In this document: one piece after another, positions 1-8,338 of the stretch
How positions within the stretch are numbered: the stretch's first letter is position 1
Layout of the letters: every line of letters begins with the position of its first letter
Translations under genes and position numbers: made by a program
The notes under the pieces: generated by a model
Databases searched by the model: none
Told to the model about the DNA's origin: nothing
Seen by the model: only the letters and a program-made list of their open reading frames with translations
NCBI GenBank assembly: GCA_033717875.1
Contig: JADDKJ010000032.1
Span: 1 to 37,856, forward strand
From: SBBG01 sp033717875
GTDB lineage: Bacteria > Pseudomonadota > Gammaproteobacteria > Ga0077554 > Ga007554
Direction: 5' to 3'
DNA: 37,856 nt

Positions 1-1
1 C

Positions 2-367
2 CCCAGCCGCTTCATGCAAGTGGGCGCCGCGGGCTATCTCACCAAGGGCTGCGGCGTCGACGAGCTGGTGCGGGCCATCGAGACGGTGCATAAGGGGGGA
101 CGCTACCTGGCGGGCGAGGTTGCCCAGGGTATGGCGCTCAGTCTACTGCCCGGCGGCGAAGAGTCACCCTTTGAAAAGTTATCTGAACGTGAGCTTCAGG
201 TGATGCTGATGGTGGCGAAAGGCTGGAAAGTCGCCGACATTTCCGACAAGCTTTGTCTTAGCCCCAAGACGGTCAATACCTACCGTTACCGCCTGTTCGA
301 GAAGCTGGGGGTACAGGGCGATGTCGATCTGACGCATCTGGCGATGCGCTATGGTGTCATAGACTGA
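2..367 (+). CDS. uvrY: Response regulator, UvrY/GacA type (C-terminal part only)
   Basis: The reading frame is open from the first bases, so the gene begins upstream and only about 121 C-terminal residues are here. The visible part holds the end of the receiver domain (AAGYLTKG, with the conserved lysine near the phospho-acceptor pocket) and a complete LuxR-type helix-turn-helix (LSERELQVMLMVAKG ... LSPKTVNTYRYRLFEKL). The stretch ESPFEKLSERELQ and the ending GDVDLTHLAMRYG are characteristic of UvrY/GacA, the partner of the BarA/GacS kinase that activates Csr/Rsm small RNAs. Family membership is from recognition of these motifs; the missing N-terminus means the phosphorylated aspartate cannot be checked. 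miaA follows after 40 bases on the same strand. Confidence 0.88.
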   Translation, partial: PSRFMQVGAAGYLTKGCGVDELVRAIETVHKGGRYLAGEVAQGMALSLLPGGEESPFEKLSERELQVMLMVAKGWKVADISDKLCLSPKTVNTYRYRLFEKLGVQGDVDLTHLAMRYGVID

Positions 368-407
368 ACCTGACCGCTTGGCTTGAATACGTTTTTAGCT
401 GTTTTTG

Positions 408-1343
408 ATGCCTTCTCTCCCGCCCGCCATTTTCCTCATGGGTCCCACCGCCGCCGGCAAGACCGATCTTGCGGTGGCGCTGGCGCGGCGCTTATCGTGC
501 GACATCATCAGTGTCGATTCGGCGCTGGTCTATCGCGGCATGGACATCGGCACCGCCAAGCCCGGCCCGGAGGTGCTGGCGGACGCGCCGCATCGTCTGA
601 TCGACATCCGTGATCCCTCCGAATCCTATTCCGCCGCGCAGTTCCGCGAAGATGCCTTGCGCGAGATGGCGCGGATCAGCCAGGCCGGGCGCATCCCGCT
701 GCTGGTGGGCGGGACGATGCTGTATTTCCGGGCGCTGGAGCGAGGACTGTCGGATCTGCCGTCGGCGGACAGCGCGGTTCGTGTGCGGCTGGAGGAGGAG
801 GCCGGGGCCTTGGGTTGGGCCGCCCTCCATGCACGGCTGGCAGAAGTCGATCCCGCCGCCGCGCGGCGCATCCATCCCAATGATCCACAGCGCATCCAGC
901 GCGCCCTGGAAGTCTATGAGCTGAGCGGGGTGCCGATGAGCGAGTTGTATGGGCAAGGCGCCGCGCCGCGTTTTCCCTACCGTGCGCTGAAGATCATTAT
1001 CTCCCCGGCGGACAGGGCCGAGCTGCACAGGCGCATCGAAGTGCGGTTTCGCGCCATGCTCGATGCCGGTTTCGTGGAAGAGGTGGAGCGCTTGCGCGGC
1101 CGGGACGATCTGCATCCCGATCTGCCGTCGATGCGCGCGGTGGGCTACCGGCAGGTGTGGAATTATCTCGATGGGGGGTTGTCGTATCATGAGATGGTGG
1201 AAAAAGGCATTGCCGCCACGCGCCAGTTCGCTAAGCGCCAATTGACTTGGTTGCGCGCCATGCAGGATGTGGTATGGTTTGACAGTCAGGCAAATATTCT
1301 GGACAAGGTATTGGATACCTCTATAAATTTGCTAAAGCCGTGA
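408..1343 (+). CDS. miaA: tRNA dimethylallyltransferase MiaA
   Basis: This enzyme transfers a dimethylallyl group from DMAPP to N6 of A37 in tRNAs reading UNN codons. The protein is about 311 residues, the normal length. Visible are the P-loop GPTAAGKT near residue 10, the DSALVYRGMDIGTAKP segment, the LLVGGTMLYFRAL segment and RQFAKRQLTWLR near the end. A TTG lies directly before ATG 408; I chose the ATG. It heads the conserved miaA-hfq-hflX-hflK-hflC cluster. Oddity: the last nine codons (DTSINLLKP) and the stop lie inside a terminal-inverted-repeat element at 1313-1452, so the natural C-terminus appears to have been replaced by element sequence. Confidence 0.96.
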   Translation: MPSLPPAIFLMGPTAAGKTDLAVALARRLSCDIISVDSALVYRGMDIGTAKPGPEVLADAPHRLIDIRDPSESYSAAQFREDALREMARISQAGRIPLLVGGTMLYFRALERGLSDLPSADSAVRVRLEEEAGALGWAALHARLAEVDPAAARRIHPNDPQRIQRALEVYELSGVPMSELYGQGAAPRFPYRALKIIISPADRAELHRRIEVRFRAMLDAGFVEEVERLRGRDDLHPDLPSMRAVGYRQVWNYLDGGLSYHEMVEKGIAATRQFAKRQLTWLRAMQDVVWFDSQANILDKVLDTSINLLKP

Positions 1344-1452
1344 TGGCGGCGTTGAAAAGTGGCTCAAAATGCTCATGTACTGCGTATACACCCCGCTTTT
1401 TCGCCCCTTTTTGCCTTGCCCTCGCGTCTTGATCAAATTTATAGAGGCACCC
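1313..1452 (+). repeat. Family 1 hairpin element, copy 1 (140 bp)
   Basis: Terminal inverted repeats of 19 bp, GGATACCTCTATAAATTTG at the left and the complement of GGGTGCCTCTATAAATTTG at the right, match at 17 of 19 positions; the inner 14 (1318-1331 and 1434-1447) are perfect. TATT stands directly outside both ends, a possible 4-bp target duplication. The interior carries the family core: TGTACTGCGTATACA (1376-1390), then CGCTTTTTCG, TTGCCTTG and CTTGATC. Same family as 21237-21376 (opposite strand) and 30399-30551. There is no coding capacity for a transposase. It fills the gap between miaA and the hfq promoter. Confidence 0.8.
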
Positions 1453-1503
1453 TATTGAAATTGTCCGAAGATGCCTCGATCTTAAAACGCTGATCGAATG
1501 CTG

Positions 1504-1512
1504 TGTTATAAT
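1504..1512 (+). promoter_or_regulatory. Probable extended -10 promoter for hfq
   Basis: TGTTATAAT is a perfect extended -10 hexamer (TGnTATAAT) 90 bases before hfq and just downstream of the inserted element. No good -35 is visible at 16-18 bp, which is usual for extended -10 promoters. Confidence 0.5.
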
Positions 1513-1601
1513 GCCAAGGCTTTGCAACGGCGGGGTATGACGATCAACGAAGCGGCGGATTGACAGCCGGTTGGATTACACAACAAAAAAGGAGAGAGCA
1601 C

Positions 1602-1844
1602 ATGAGCAAGGGGCAGACGATACAAGACCCTTTTCTTAACGCACTGCGCAAGGAGCGTATTCCTGTTTCCATCTATCTGGTGAACGGTATCAAATTGCAG
1701 GGCCAGATCGAATCTTTCGATCAATTCGCCGTGCTGCTGAAAAATACCGTCAGCCAGATGGTCTACAAGCACGCTATTTCCACTGTCGTACCGGCGCGCA
1801 ACGTCAAGTTGGCCGGCGAGACCGGGGAAGGCGAGGAAGAATAG
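1602..1844 (+). CDS. hfq: RNA chaperone Hfq
   Basis: Hfq is the ring-shaped hexameric Sm-like protein that pairs small RNAs with mRNAs. The 80-residue product starts MSKGQTIQDPFLNALRKER, and holds Sm1 (NGIKLQGQIESFDQF) and Sm2 (YKHAISTVVPAR). The Q8, D9 and F42-type RNA-binding residues of the proximal face are present. ATG 1602 is preceded by GGAGAG with good spacing; a longer in-frame start at 1560 lacks any homology and is rejected. The C-terminal tail is short and acidic (GETGEGEEE), much shorter than in E. coli. hflX follows after 28 bases. Confidence 0.98.
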   Translation: MSKGQTIQDPFLNALRKERIPVSIYLVNGIKLQGQIESFDQFAVLLKNTVSQMVYKHAISTVVPARNVKLAGETGEGEEE

Positions 1845-1872
1845 CCGTGGGCCGGCTGGCAAGCACGCAGGA

Positions 1873-3021
1873 GTGAGTCTGTTCGAACGTCCCCGTAAAT
1901 CGGAGCGCGCGGTTCTGGTAAACGTCGACTTCCGCGCGGCGGCAATGCGCGAGGAAGTCGATGAGTTTCGCGAACTTGCATGTTCCGCCGGGGCGGAGCC
2001 CGTGGCCGTCATCACAGGCTCGCGTCAGGCGCCTGATCCGAAGTACTTTGTCGGCAGCGGCAAGGCTGAAGAGATACGCGCCTGTGTCGTCAGTACAAAA
2101 GCCGACGTGGTGCTGGTCAACCATGCTCTGTCGCCGACACAGGAGCGTAATCTGGAGCGGCTGCTGCAATGCCGAGTGCTGGATCGTGTCGGCCTGATAC
2201 TCGACATTTTCGCTCAGCGCGCCCATTCTTTCGAAGGCAAGTTGCAGGTCGAGCTGGCGCAATTGCGTCATCTTTCCACGCGCCTGGTGCGTGGCTGGAC
2301 ACACCTGGAGCGTCAAAAAGGTGGCATCGGCCTGCGGGGACCGGGTGAAACACAGCTTGAAACCGACCGGCGGCTGGTCGCCGAGCGCATCAAACAGCTC
2401 AACAAGCGTCTTGAAAAGGTGGGCGGCCAGCGAGATGAGCGCAAAAAATCCCGGCGCAAGGCGGCGATCAAGACGATTTCTCTGGTGGGGTATACGAACG
2501 CTGGCAAGTCGACGCTGTTCAATCGCATGACGGGATCTTCCGTCTATGCGGCGAACCAATTGTTCGCCACGCTCGATCCGACCCTGCGGCGCGTCGAGTT
2601 GCCCGGTGTCGATCCTGTCATTCTGGCGGATACCGTAGGGTTCATTCGTCATTTGCCCCACGGCCTGATCGCCGCGTTCCGTTCGACGCTGGAGGAAACC
2701 AGCGAGGCGGCCCTGTTATTGCACGTCATCGACGCCCATAATGAAAAGCGTCATGAATGCATCGAGCAGGTGCATGAGGTGCTTAAAGAAATCGGTGCCG
2801 ACGAGGTGCCTCGTATCGAGATCTACAACAAAATCGATCTCATCGAGGGCTGCGAGCCCCATGTGGATTTCGATAGCAATGGGCGTGTCCAGCGCATCTG
2901 GGTTTCCGCCGCCACCGGCGCGGGACTGGATTTGTTGAGGCAAGTGCTGGGGAACTACTTGCGGGAAGAAGGTCAAATCCGTGAGTATGCGGAAATCCCG
3001 CTTGCGGAATGCGCGGGATAG
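1873..3021 (+). CDS. hflX: Ribosome-associated GTPase HflX
   Basis: HflX is a GTPase that binds 50S and splits stalled ribosomes. The N-terminal HflX domain contains VITGSRQAPDPKYFVGSGK and the signature GPGETQLETDRRL; the G domain begins near residue 205 with the P-loop GYTNAGKST, followed by DTVGF (G3) and NKID (G4). At 382 residues it is shorter than the E. coli protein (426), mainly at the C-terminus. The start is uncertain: GTG 1873 gives the expected N-terminus (SLFERP), but the only Shine-Dalgarno (AGGAG, 1869-1873) overlaps it. It is encoded in the same run as hfq and hflK. Confidence 0.95.
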   Translation: MSLFERPRKSERAVLVNVDFRAAAMREEVDEFRELACSAGAEPVAVITGSRQAPDPKYFVGSGKAEEIRACVVSTKADVVLVNHALSPTQERNLERLLQCRVLDRVGLILDIFAQRAHSFEGKLQVELAQLRHLSTRLVRGWTHLERQKGGIGLRGPGETQLETDRRLVAERIKQLNKRLEKVGGQRDERKKSRRKAAIKTISLVGYTNAGKSTLFNRMTGSSVYAANQLFATLDPTLRRVELPGVDPVILADTVGFIRHLPHGLIAAFRSTLEETSEAALLLHVIDAHNEKRHECIEQVHEVLKEIGADEVPRIEIYNKIDLIEGCEPHVDFDSNGRVQRIWVSAATGAGLDLLRQVLGNYLREEGQIREYAEIPLAECAG

Positions 3022-3071
3022 CTGTAATCCCATGTTCACTTTGTTTTCATACCAACAACATGGAGTATCCA

Positions 3072-4304
3072 ATGGCCTGGAATGAACCGGGAGGCTCCCG
3101 GGATAATGACCCCTGGGGCAGTCGTGGGGGCAACCGTGGCAAGCAGTCGCCGCCCGACCTGGACGAGATTTTTCGCAAGATTCAGCAAAAGTTTCGCGGT
3201 TTGTTCGGCGGCAAGGGTGGAGGCGGCGGCCGTGGCGAGGAGCCCGCGGGCTGGCGTCCGGCGCCGGGCAAGACCATTGGCATCATCGCCGGTATCGCCG
3301 TGCTGATCTGGGTGGCCTCGGGCATTTACATTGTCGACGAGGGCACGCGTGGTGTGGTGACGCGCTTTGGTCAATACGCCGAAACGACCCAGCCGGGTCC
3401 GCATTGGCATATTCCTTACCCCGTCGAAGCGGTCCAGGTGGTCAACGTCGAGCAGATCCGCACCGTGGAAATCGGTTATCGTTCCAGCGGCCGCGGGGCG
3501 CAGACCAGCGCCGTGGGCAACGAGGCGCTGATGCTCACCAAGGACGAAAACATCATCAGCGTCAAGTTCGCGGTGCAGTACAAGGTCAAGGATGCCCGCG
3601 ATTACCTGTTCAACACCCGTGATCCCGATACCGCCTTGCGTCAGGTGACGGAGAGTGCGGTGCGCGATGTCGTCGGCAAGAACAATATGGACTTCGTCCT
3701 CAAGGAAGGGCGTAGCGAGATCGTCGCCCGCGCCAGCGATCTGGTGCAAAAGACCCTCGACCTTTACAGGACCGGCCTGCAGATCACCAGCCTCAACATG
3801 CAGGATGCCCAGCCGCCCGAAGAGGTGCAGAGCTCATTCCTCGATGCCGTCAAGGCGCGCGAGGATGAGCAACGCCTGATCAACGAGGCCGAGGCCTATT
3901 CCAACGACGTGATTCCCAAGGCGCGCGGCGCCGCGGCCCGCCAGATCGAAGAAGCCAATGCCTACAAGGCCCAGGTGGTGTCGCAGGCCAAAGGTGAGGC
4001 GAGCCGTTTCGAGCATGTCCTGACGGAATATGCCAAGGCGCCCAAGGTGATGCGCGATCGCCTCTATCTGGATGCGATGGAGTCGGTGCTGTCGAGGAGC
4101 AGCAAGGTGATGGTCGATGTCAAAGGGGGCAACAATATGCTGTATCTGCCGCTGGACAAGATCACCCAGCAACAGTCGCAGACCGGGGGCGGCGTGGCCG
4201 TAAGCCCGTCTGTTGGGCAAGTGCAGGCGTTGGAGCGGCCGGCAATGATTTCCCCGGATGACAGCCGCAGGCGCGAGAATCTGCGCGAACGGGAGCAGCG
4301 TTGA
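3072..4304 (+). CDS. hflK: FtsH protease modulator HflK
   Basis: HflK forms, with HflC, a large periplasm-exposed inner-membrane complex that encloses and restrains the AAA protease FtsH. The product is 410 residues. It starts MAWNEPGG, the typical HflK N-terminus, followed by a glycine-rich cytoplasmic stretch (residues about 10-65), one transmembrane helix (about 74-93, GIIAGIAVLIWVASGIYIV) and an SPFH/band 7 domain. ATG 3072 is preceded by GGAG at 3062-3065; the upstream ATG is rejected. The stop codon shares one base with the hflC start (TGATG), indicating translational coupling. Confidence 0.97.
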   Translation: MAWNEPGGSRDNDPWGSRGGNRGKQSPPDLDEIFRKIQQKFRGLFGGKGGGGGRGEEPAGWRPAPGKTIGIIAGIAVLIWVASGIYIVDEGTRGVVTRFGQYAETTQPGPHWHIPYPVEAVQVVNVEQIRTVEIGYRSSGRGAQTSAVGNEALMLTKDENIISVKFAVQYKVKDARDYLFNTRDPDTALRQVTESAVRDVVGKNNMDFVLKEGRSEIVARASDLVQKTLDLYRTGLQITSLNMQDAQPPEEVQSSFLDAVKAREDEQRLINEAEAYSNDVIPKARGAAARQIEEANAYKAQVVSQAKGEASRFEHVLTEYAKAPKVMRDRLYLDAMESVLSRSSKVMVDVKGGNNMLYLPLDKITQQQSQTGGGVAVSPSVGQVQALERPAMISPDDSRRRENLREREQR

Positions 4305-5176
4305 TGGAACAGAGAAACATATTCACGATCATCGCCATTCTGGGTGGCGTGTTGGTGCTGGGGGCGATGTCGGTATTCACCGTCGGTGAGCAACAGCGCG
4401 CCTTGCTGTTCCGTCTGGGTGAGGTGGTGAAATCCGATTATGGTCCGGGCCTGCATTTCAAACTCCCGCTGATCACCAATGTCCGCACCTTCGACGCCCG
4501 CATTCTCACCCTGGAAGCGCCGCCCGAGCGTTATTTGACGGCGGAAAAGAAGAATGTGATCGTCGACTCCTTCGTCAAATGGAAGATCAGCGATGTCTCC
4601 CGCTACTACACGACGATGGGCGGCGACGAGGAGCGCGCCAACGTGCGCCTGGCGCAGCTCATCAAAACCGGTCTGCGCGACGAGTTCGGCAAGCGCACCA
4701 TCCAGGAAGTGGTGTCGGGCGAGCGCGAGCAGATCATGGCGATATTGAGGACCAACGCCAGCAAGCAGGCCCAGGAATTTGGCATCAATGTCGTCGATGT
4801 GCGCATCAAGCGCATCGATTTGCCCGATGAAGTCAGCAGCTCGGTGTTTCAGCGCATGGAGGCCGAGCGTTCGCGCGTTGCCAAGGATCTGCGCTCACGC
4901 GGCGCCGAAGCCGCGGAACGCATCCGCGCCGATGCCGACCGCCAGCGTACCGTGATCATCGCGGAGGCTTACCGCGAGGCCGAGCGTCTTCGTGGTGAGG
5001 GGGATGCCGAGGCGTCGGATATTTATGCCCAGGCATTCAAAAAGAATCCGGAATTCTACGCCTTCTACCGCAGCATGACGGCCTATAAAGCGACGTTCAA
5101 AAGCCCGAGCGATATCATGGTGGTGGATCCGAATTCGGAGTTCTTCAAATATTTCAAGAATCCGAACCCGCGATAA
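4304..5176 (+). CDS. hflC: FtsH protease modulator HflC
   Basis: This is the partner of HflK in the FtsH-regulating SPFH complex. The 290-residue product starts MEQRNIFTII with a membrane helix at about residues 6-25, followed by the SPFH domain (VGEQQRALLFRLGEV, GLHFKLPLI) and a long charged helix rich in Ala, Arg and Glu (RSRVAKDLRSRGAEAAERI). The C-terminal DIMVVDPNSEFFKYFKN is a conserved HflC ending. The start overlaps the hflK stop by one base. A strong intrinsic terminator follows at 5195-5244. Confidence 0.97.
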   Translation: MEQRNIFTIIAILGGVLVLGAMSVFTVGEQQRALLFRLGEVVKSDYGPGLHFKLPLITNVRTFDARILTLEAPPERYLTAEKKNVIVDSFVKWKISDVSRYYTTMGGDEERANVRLAQLIKTGLRDEFGKRTIQEVVSGEREQIMAILRTNASKQAQEFGINVVDVRIKRIDLPDEVSSSVFQRMEAERSRVAKDLRSRGAEAAERIRADADRQRTVIIAEAYREAERLRGEGDAEASDIYAQAFKKNPEFYAFYRSMTAYKATFKSPSDIMVVDPNSEFFKYFKNPNPR

Positions 5177-5194
5177 CATTGATGGGTGAATCTT

Positions 5195-5244
5195 GCCAAG
5201 GCATGGTGGCGTTTTCGCTGCCATCCCTTGGCGTTTTTGTGTTT
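5195..5244 (+). terminator. Intrinsic terminator after hflC
   Basis: A long hairpin (GCCAAGG 5195-5201 pairing with CCTTGGC 5226-5232, with further pairing inside around a TTTT loop) is followed at once by GTTTTTGTGTTT. It should end most of the hfq-hflC transcript before the DUF2065 gene. Confidence 0.75.
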
Positions 5245-5252
5245 AAAAGGCT

Positions 5253-5441
5253 ATGTGGCAAGACTTGATGGCGGCGCTGGCGCTGTTGCTGGTGATCGAG
5301 GGCATCATGCCCTTTCTCAGCCCGCAGGGGATGCGTAAGACCTGGCTGCTGATGTCCCAAATGGATGACCGTTCGCTGCGTATCGCCGGGCTGGTCAGCA
5401 TGCTGCTGGGGCTTTTGCTGTTGAAGCTGGTGCGATCATAG
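5253..5441 (+). CDS. Small membrane protein, DUF2065 (YjeT-like)
   Basis: A 62-residue protein with two hydrophobic helices (about residues 5-22 and 43-58) joined by a basic loop (SPQGMRKTW). Length, the IEGIMPFLSP segment and the position between hflC and purA match the DUF2065/YjeT family, whose function is unknown. It starts just after the hflC terminator, so it may depend on read-through or its own promoter. The Shine-Dalgarno (AAAGG) is very close to the ATG, so translation may be weak. Confidence 0.85.
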   Translation: MWQDLMAALALLLVIEGIMPFLSPQGMRKTWLLMSQMDDRSLRIAGLVSMLLGLLLLKLVRS

Positions 5442-5582
5442 GGGCGTTTTTTGCTGTTGCTGGATTGCGCTTTCTGCTAAACTTATGGGCTGCTGCATGC
5501 TTCGCGTGCTGGAGACCTCAAGCCCCGATCATGCCCTTCAAATACTCCCCTGCAGAATGCTTAAACAAATTTCACTGAGAAG

Positions 5583-6779
5583 ATGACCAATCGCTCCTTT
5601 TCAGACAAAGACCGCTGGCTGTTGCCCGAAGGCATCGAGGAAGTTCTGCCGCAGCAGGCCGCGCATCTGGAGCGCTTGCGGCGCGATTTGCTCGATTTGT
5701 TCCATAGCTGGGGATACGAGTTGGTTCTGCCGCCGCTGATCGAATATCTCGAATCGTTGCTGATCGGCACCGGCGATGACCTCGATGTGCAGACATTCAA
5801 GCTCATCGACCAGTTGACGGGGCGCCTGATGGGCGTGCGCGCCGACATGACGCCGCAGGTGGCGCGCATCGATGCGCACCGCCTGAAGCGCGAGGCGCCG
5901 ACCCGGCTGTGTTACCTGGGCACCGTGTTGCGCACCTATCCCGACGGGTTTGCGCGCACCCGCAGTCCGTTGCAGCTTGGTGCCGAACTCTATGGCCATG
6001 CCGGCATCGAGAGCGATGTCGAGGTGTTGCACCTGATGGCGGAAACGCTGGCCGTGACCGGGATCAAGCAGGTGCACATCGATCTCGGCCATGTCGGCAT
6101 TTTCCGCGCCCTGGCGCATGACGCCGGGCTTGATGACGAGCTGGAAATGGCCCTGTTCAATGCCTTGCAGCGCAAGGCCAGGGCGGAGATCGAAGAGCTG
6201 CTTAACCGCACCGTGCTCGATGAGGCGCATCGCCGCATGCTGACCGCGCTGGTCGATCTCAACGGCGGCGAGGAAGTGTTGGAGGAGGCTCGTGTGGTTC
6301 TCGGAGAGGCGGGTTCCCGGGTGCTGGCCGCGCTCGATAACTTGCGGAAAATCGCCACCGAGGCGGCGCGCCGCATGCCGTCCATCCCCCTGCATTTCGA
6401 TCTCGCCGAGTTGCGCGGCTATCACTATCAGACCGGCGTGGTATATGCGGCTTTCGTCCCCGGCCATGGCCAGGAGATCGCGCGTGGCGGGCGCTATGAC
6501 GACATCGGCAAGGTGTTCGGCCGGGCCCGGCCTGCTACCGGATTCAGCACCGATCTCATGACGCTGATTTCGCTGAGCGCACAAATCCCTTATCAGACGC
6601 GGGCGATCCTGGCGCCTGGTGACGATGATCCCGCATTGCGGAGCAAGGTGAGTGAGTTGCGCGGTCGCGGCGAAAGAGTCATCTATGCTTTGCCCGGCGC
6701 GGCCGGCGATGTGCGGGAAATCGGCTGCGATCGCATGTTGGAATGGCGTGAGGGCCAGTGGACGGTTGTACCACTATGA
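5583..6779 (+). CDS. hisZ: ATP phosphoribosyltransferase regulatory subunit HisZ
   Basis: HisZ is a paralogue of histidyl-tRNA synthetase that lacks aminoacylation activity and forms the regulatory part of the hetero-octameric HisG-HisZ enzyme, the first step of histidine synthesis. The 398-residue product starts with LPEGIEEVLPQQA and shows class II-like segments GVRADMTPQVARI and ARGGRYDDIGKVFGRARPATGFS. Its presence implies a short-form HisG elsewhere in the genome. The position between the hflC region and purA is common in non-enteric gammaproteobacteria. A 141-base gap lies upstream in which I see no clear promoter. Confidence 0.95.
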   Translation: MTNRSFSDKDRWLLPEGIEEVLPQQAAHLERLRRDLLDLFHSWGYELVLPPLIEYLESLLIGTGDDLDVQTFKLIDQLTGRLMGVRADMTPQVARIDAHRLKREAPTRLCYLGTVLRTYPDGFARTRSPLQLGAELYGHAGIESDVEVLHLMAETLAVTGIKQVHIDLGHVGIFRALAHDAGLDDELEMALFNALQRKARAEIEELLNRTVLDEAHRRMLTALVDLNGGEEVLEEARVVLGEAGSRVLAALDNLRKIATEAARRMPSIPLHFDLAELRGYHYQTGVVYAAFVPGHGQEIARGGRYDDIGKVFGRARPATGFSTDLMTLISLSAQIPYQTRAILAPGDDDPALRSKVSELRGRGERVIYALPGAAGDVREIGCDRMLEWREGQWTVVPL

Positions 6780-6849
6780 ACGGGCGTCTGCTTTCTCAGA
6801 CCGCAGCGGAATCGATTTAGGCGCGAAATTCAAAATCCGAGAAAAAATC

Positions 6850-8142
6850 ATGGGTAAAAATGTCATTGTTATCGGCACCCAATGGGGCGACGAAGGTAAA
6901 GGCAAGATCGTCGATCTGCTGACCGATCGCATCAGTGCCGTGGTGCGTTTTCAGGGTGGGCACAATGCGGGTCATACCCTGGTCATCGACGGCAAGAAGA
7001 CCGTGCTTCATCTGATTCCTTCGGGGATACTGCGCGACAACGTGGAGTGTCTGATCGGCAATGGTGTCGTGCTGTCGCCCGAGGCGTTGCGAACCGAGAT
7101 CGAAATGCTCGAAAGCCGCGGCGTCCCGGCGCGCGAGCGTCTGAAAATCAGCGAAGCCTGCCCGCTGATTCTGCCTTATCACGTCGTGCTCGATAAGGCC
7201 CGCGAAGCGGCGCGCGGCAAGGCGGCCATCGGCACCACCGGGCGCGGCATCGGTCCGGCCTACGAGGACAAAGTGGCGCGGCGCGCCCTGCGCCTGGGCG
7301 ATCTGTTTCATCGCGAACGCTTCGCCGCCAAGCTTGGCGAGGTGCTGGATTACCACAACTTTGTGCTCCAGCATTACTTCAAGACCGAGCGGGTCGATTT
7401 TCAGCAGACGCTCGATCAGGCGCTGGCCCTGGCCGATTACCTCAAGCCGATGGCGGCGGATGTGCCGGAGCTGCTGTATCAATACCGGCGGCGCGGCGAG
7501 AGCGTGTTGTTCGAGGGCGCGCAAGGAGCCTTGCTGGATGTCGATCACGGCACCTATCCTTTCGTCACCTCATCCAACACCACGGCGGGCGGTGCGGCCA
7601 CCGGCAGCGGCGTCGGGCCGCGCGATTTCGATTATGTCCTTGGCATCACCAAGGCCTATACCACGCGTGTCGGTTCGGGGCCGTTCCCCACCGAGCTGTT
7701 TGACGAGATGGGCGAGCACCTTTCCAAGCGCGGCCATGAGTTTGGCTCCACCACGGGGCGGGCGCGCCGTTGCGGCTGGTTCGATGCCGTGGCGCTGCGG
7801 CGCACCTTGCAGGTCAACAGCGTGTCCGGTCTGTGCATCACCAAGCTCGATGTTCTGGATGGACTCGATACCATCCGCATCTGCGTCGGCTACCGCTGCG
7901 ACGGTGAGGAGCGCGAGACACCGCCGGTGGGTGCGGAGGCGTTCGCCAATTGCGAGCCGGTTTACATCGACATGCCCGGCTGGCAGGAGTCCACGGTCGG
8001 CATCAAGTATTACGACGAACTCCCCGCCAATGCCCGCGCCTATCTCAAACGCATCGAGGCCATAGTCGAAACACCCATCGACATCATCTCCACCGGCCCG
8101 GATCGCGCGGATACCATCGTGTTGCGGCATCCGGTCGAATGA
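6850..8142 (+). CDS. purA: Adenylosuccinate synthetase PurA
   Basis: PurA joins IMP and aspartate using GTP in the first committed step to AMP. The product is 430 residues, the normal length. It starts MGKNVIVIGTQWGDEGKGK (nucleotide and catalytic Asp), with GGHNAGHT, GTTGRGIGPAYEDK and the Thr/Arg-rich TRVGSGPFPTE segment. ATG 6850 gives the family N-terminus; an in-frame upstream extension overlapping hisZ is spurious. PurB, the next enzyme to AMP, is encoded at 12315. Confidence 0.98.
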   Translation: MGKNVIVIGTQWGDEGKGKIVDLLTDRISAVVRFQGGHNAGHTLVIDGKKTVLHLIPSGILRDNVECLIGNGVVLSPEALRTEIEMLESRGVPARERLKISEACPLILPYHVVLDKAREAARGKAAIGTTGRGIGPAYEDKVARRALRLGDLFHRERFAAKLGEVLDYHNFVLQHYFKTERVDFQQTLDQALALADYLKPMAADVPELLYQYRRRGESVLFEGAQGALLDVDHGTYPFVTSSNTTAGGAATGSGVGPRDFDYVLGITKAYTTRVGSGPFPTELFDEMGEHLSKRGHEFGSTTGRARRCGWFDAVALRRTLQVNSVSGLCITKLDVLDGLDTIRICVGYRCDGEERETPPVGAEAFANCEPVYIDMPGWQESTVGIKYYDELPANARAYLKRIEAIVETPIDIISTGPDRADTIVLRHPVE

Positions 8143-8156
8143 ACCTGAAACCGGCG

Positions 8157-8293
8157 CTTCACCGCGGAGGACGCTGAGCGCGCAAAAGAATTCAGCGGGT
8201 TAGCGTAACGAGCACACTATCTGGCAGGTGGCCCGGTACAACTTTCAATCGCCTTGCTTTTTCTCTGTGCTCTCTGCGCCCTTTGCGGTTCAG
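8157..8293. repeat. Imperfect inverted repeat after purA
   Basis: Two arms of about 36 bases, 8157-8192 and 8257-8293, are imperfect reverse complements (left CACCGCGGAGGACGCTGAG, right ending CTCTGCGCCCTTTGCGG). They lie between the convergent genes purA and the exported-protein gene. The repeat resembles ACCGCnnAGGnCGCnGAG-type dispersed sequences seen in many proteobacteria (from memory, not searched). A short T-run follows at 8298-8303, so a terminator role is possible but weak. Confidence 0.5.
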
Positions 8294-8338
8294 TAGCTTT
8301 TTTAGGATGCACAAAGCGGCGAGCCATCGCCGCGAACC

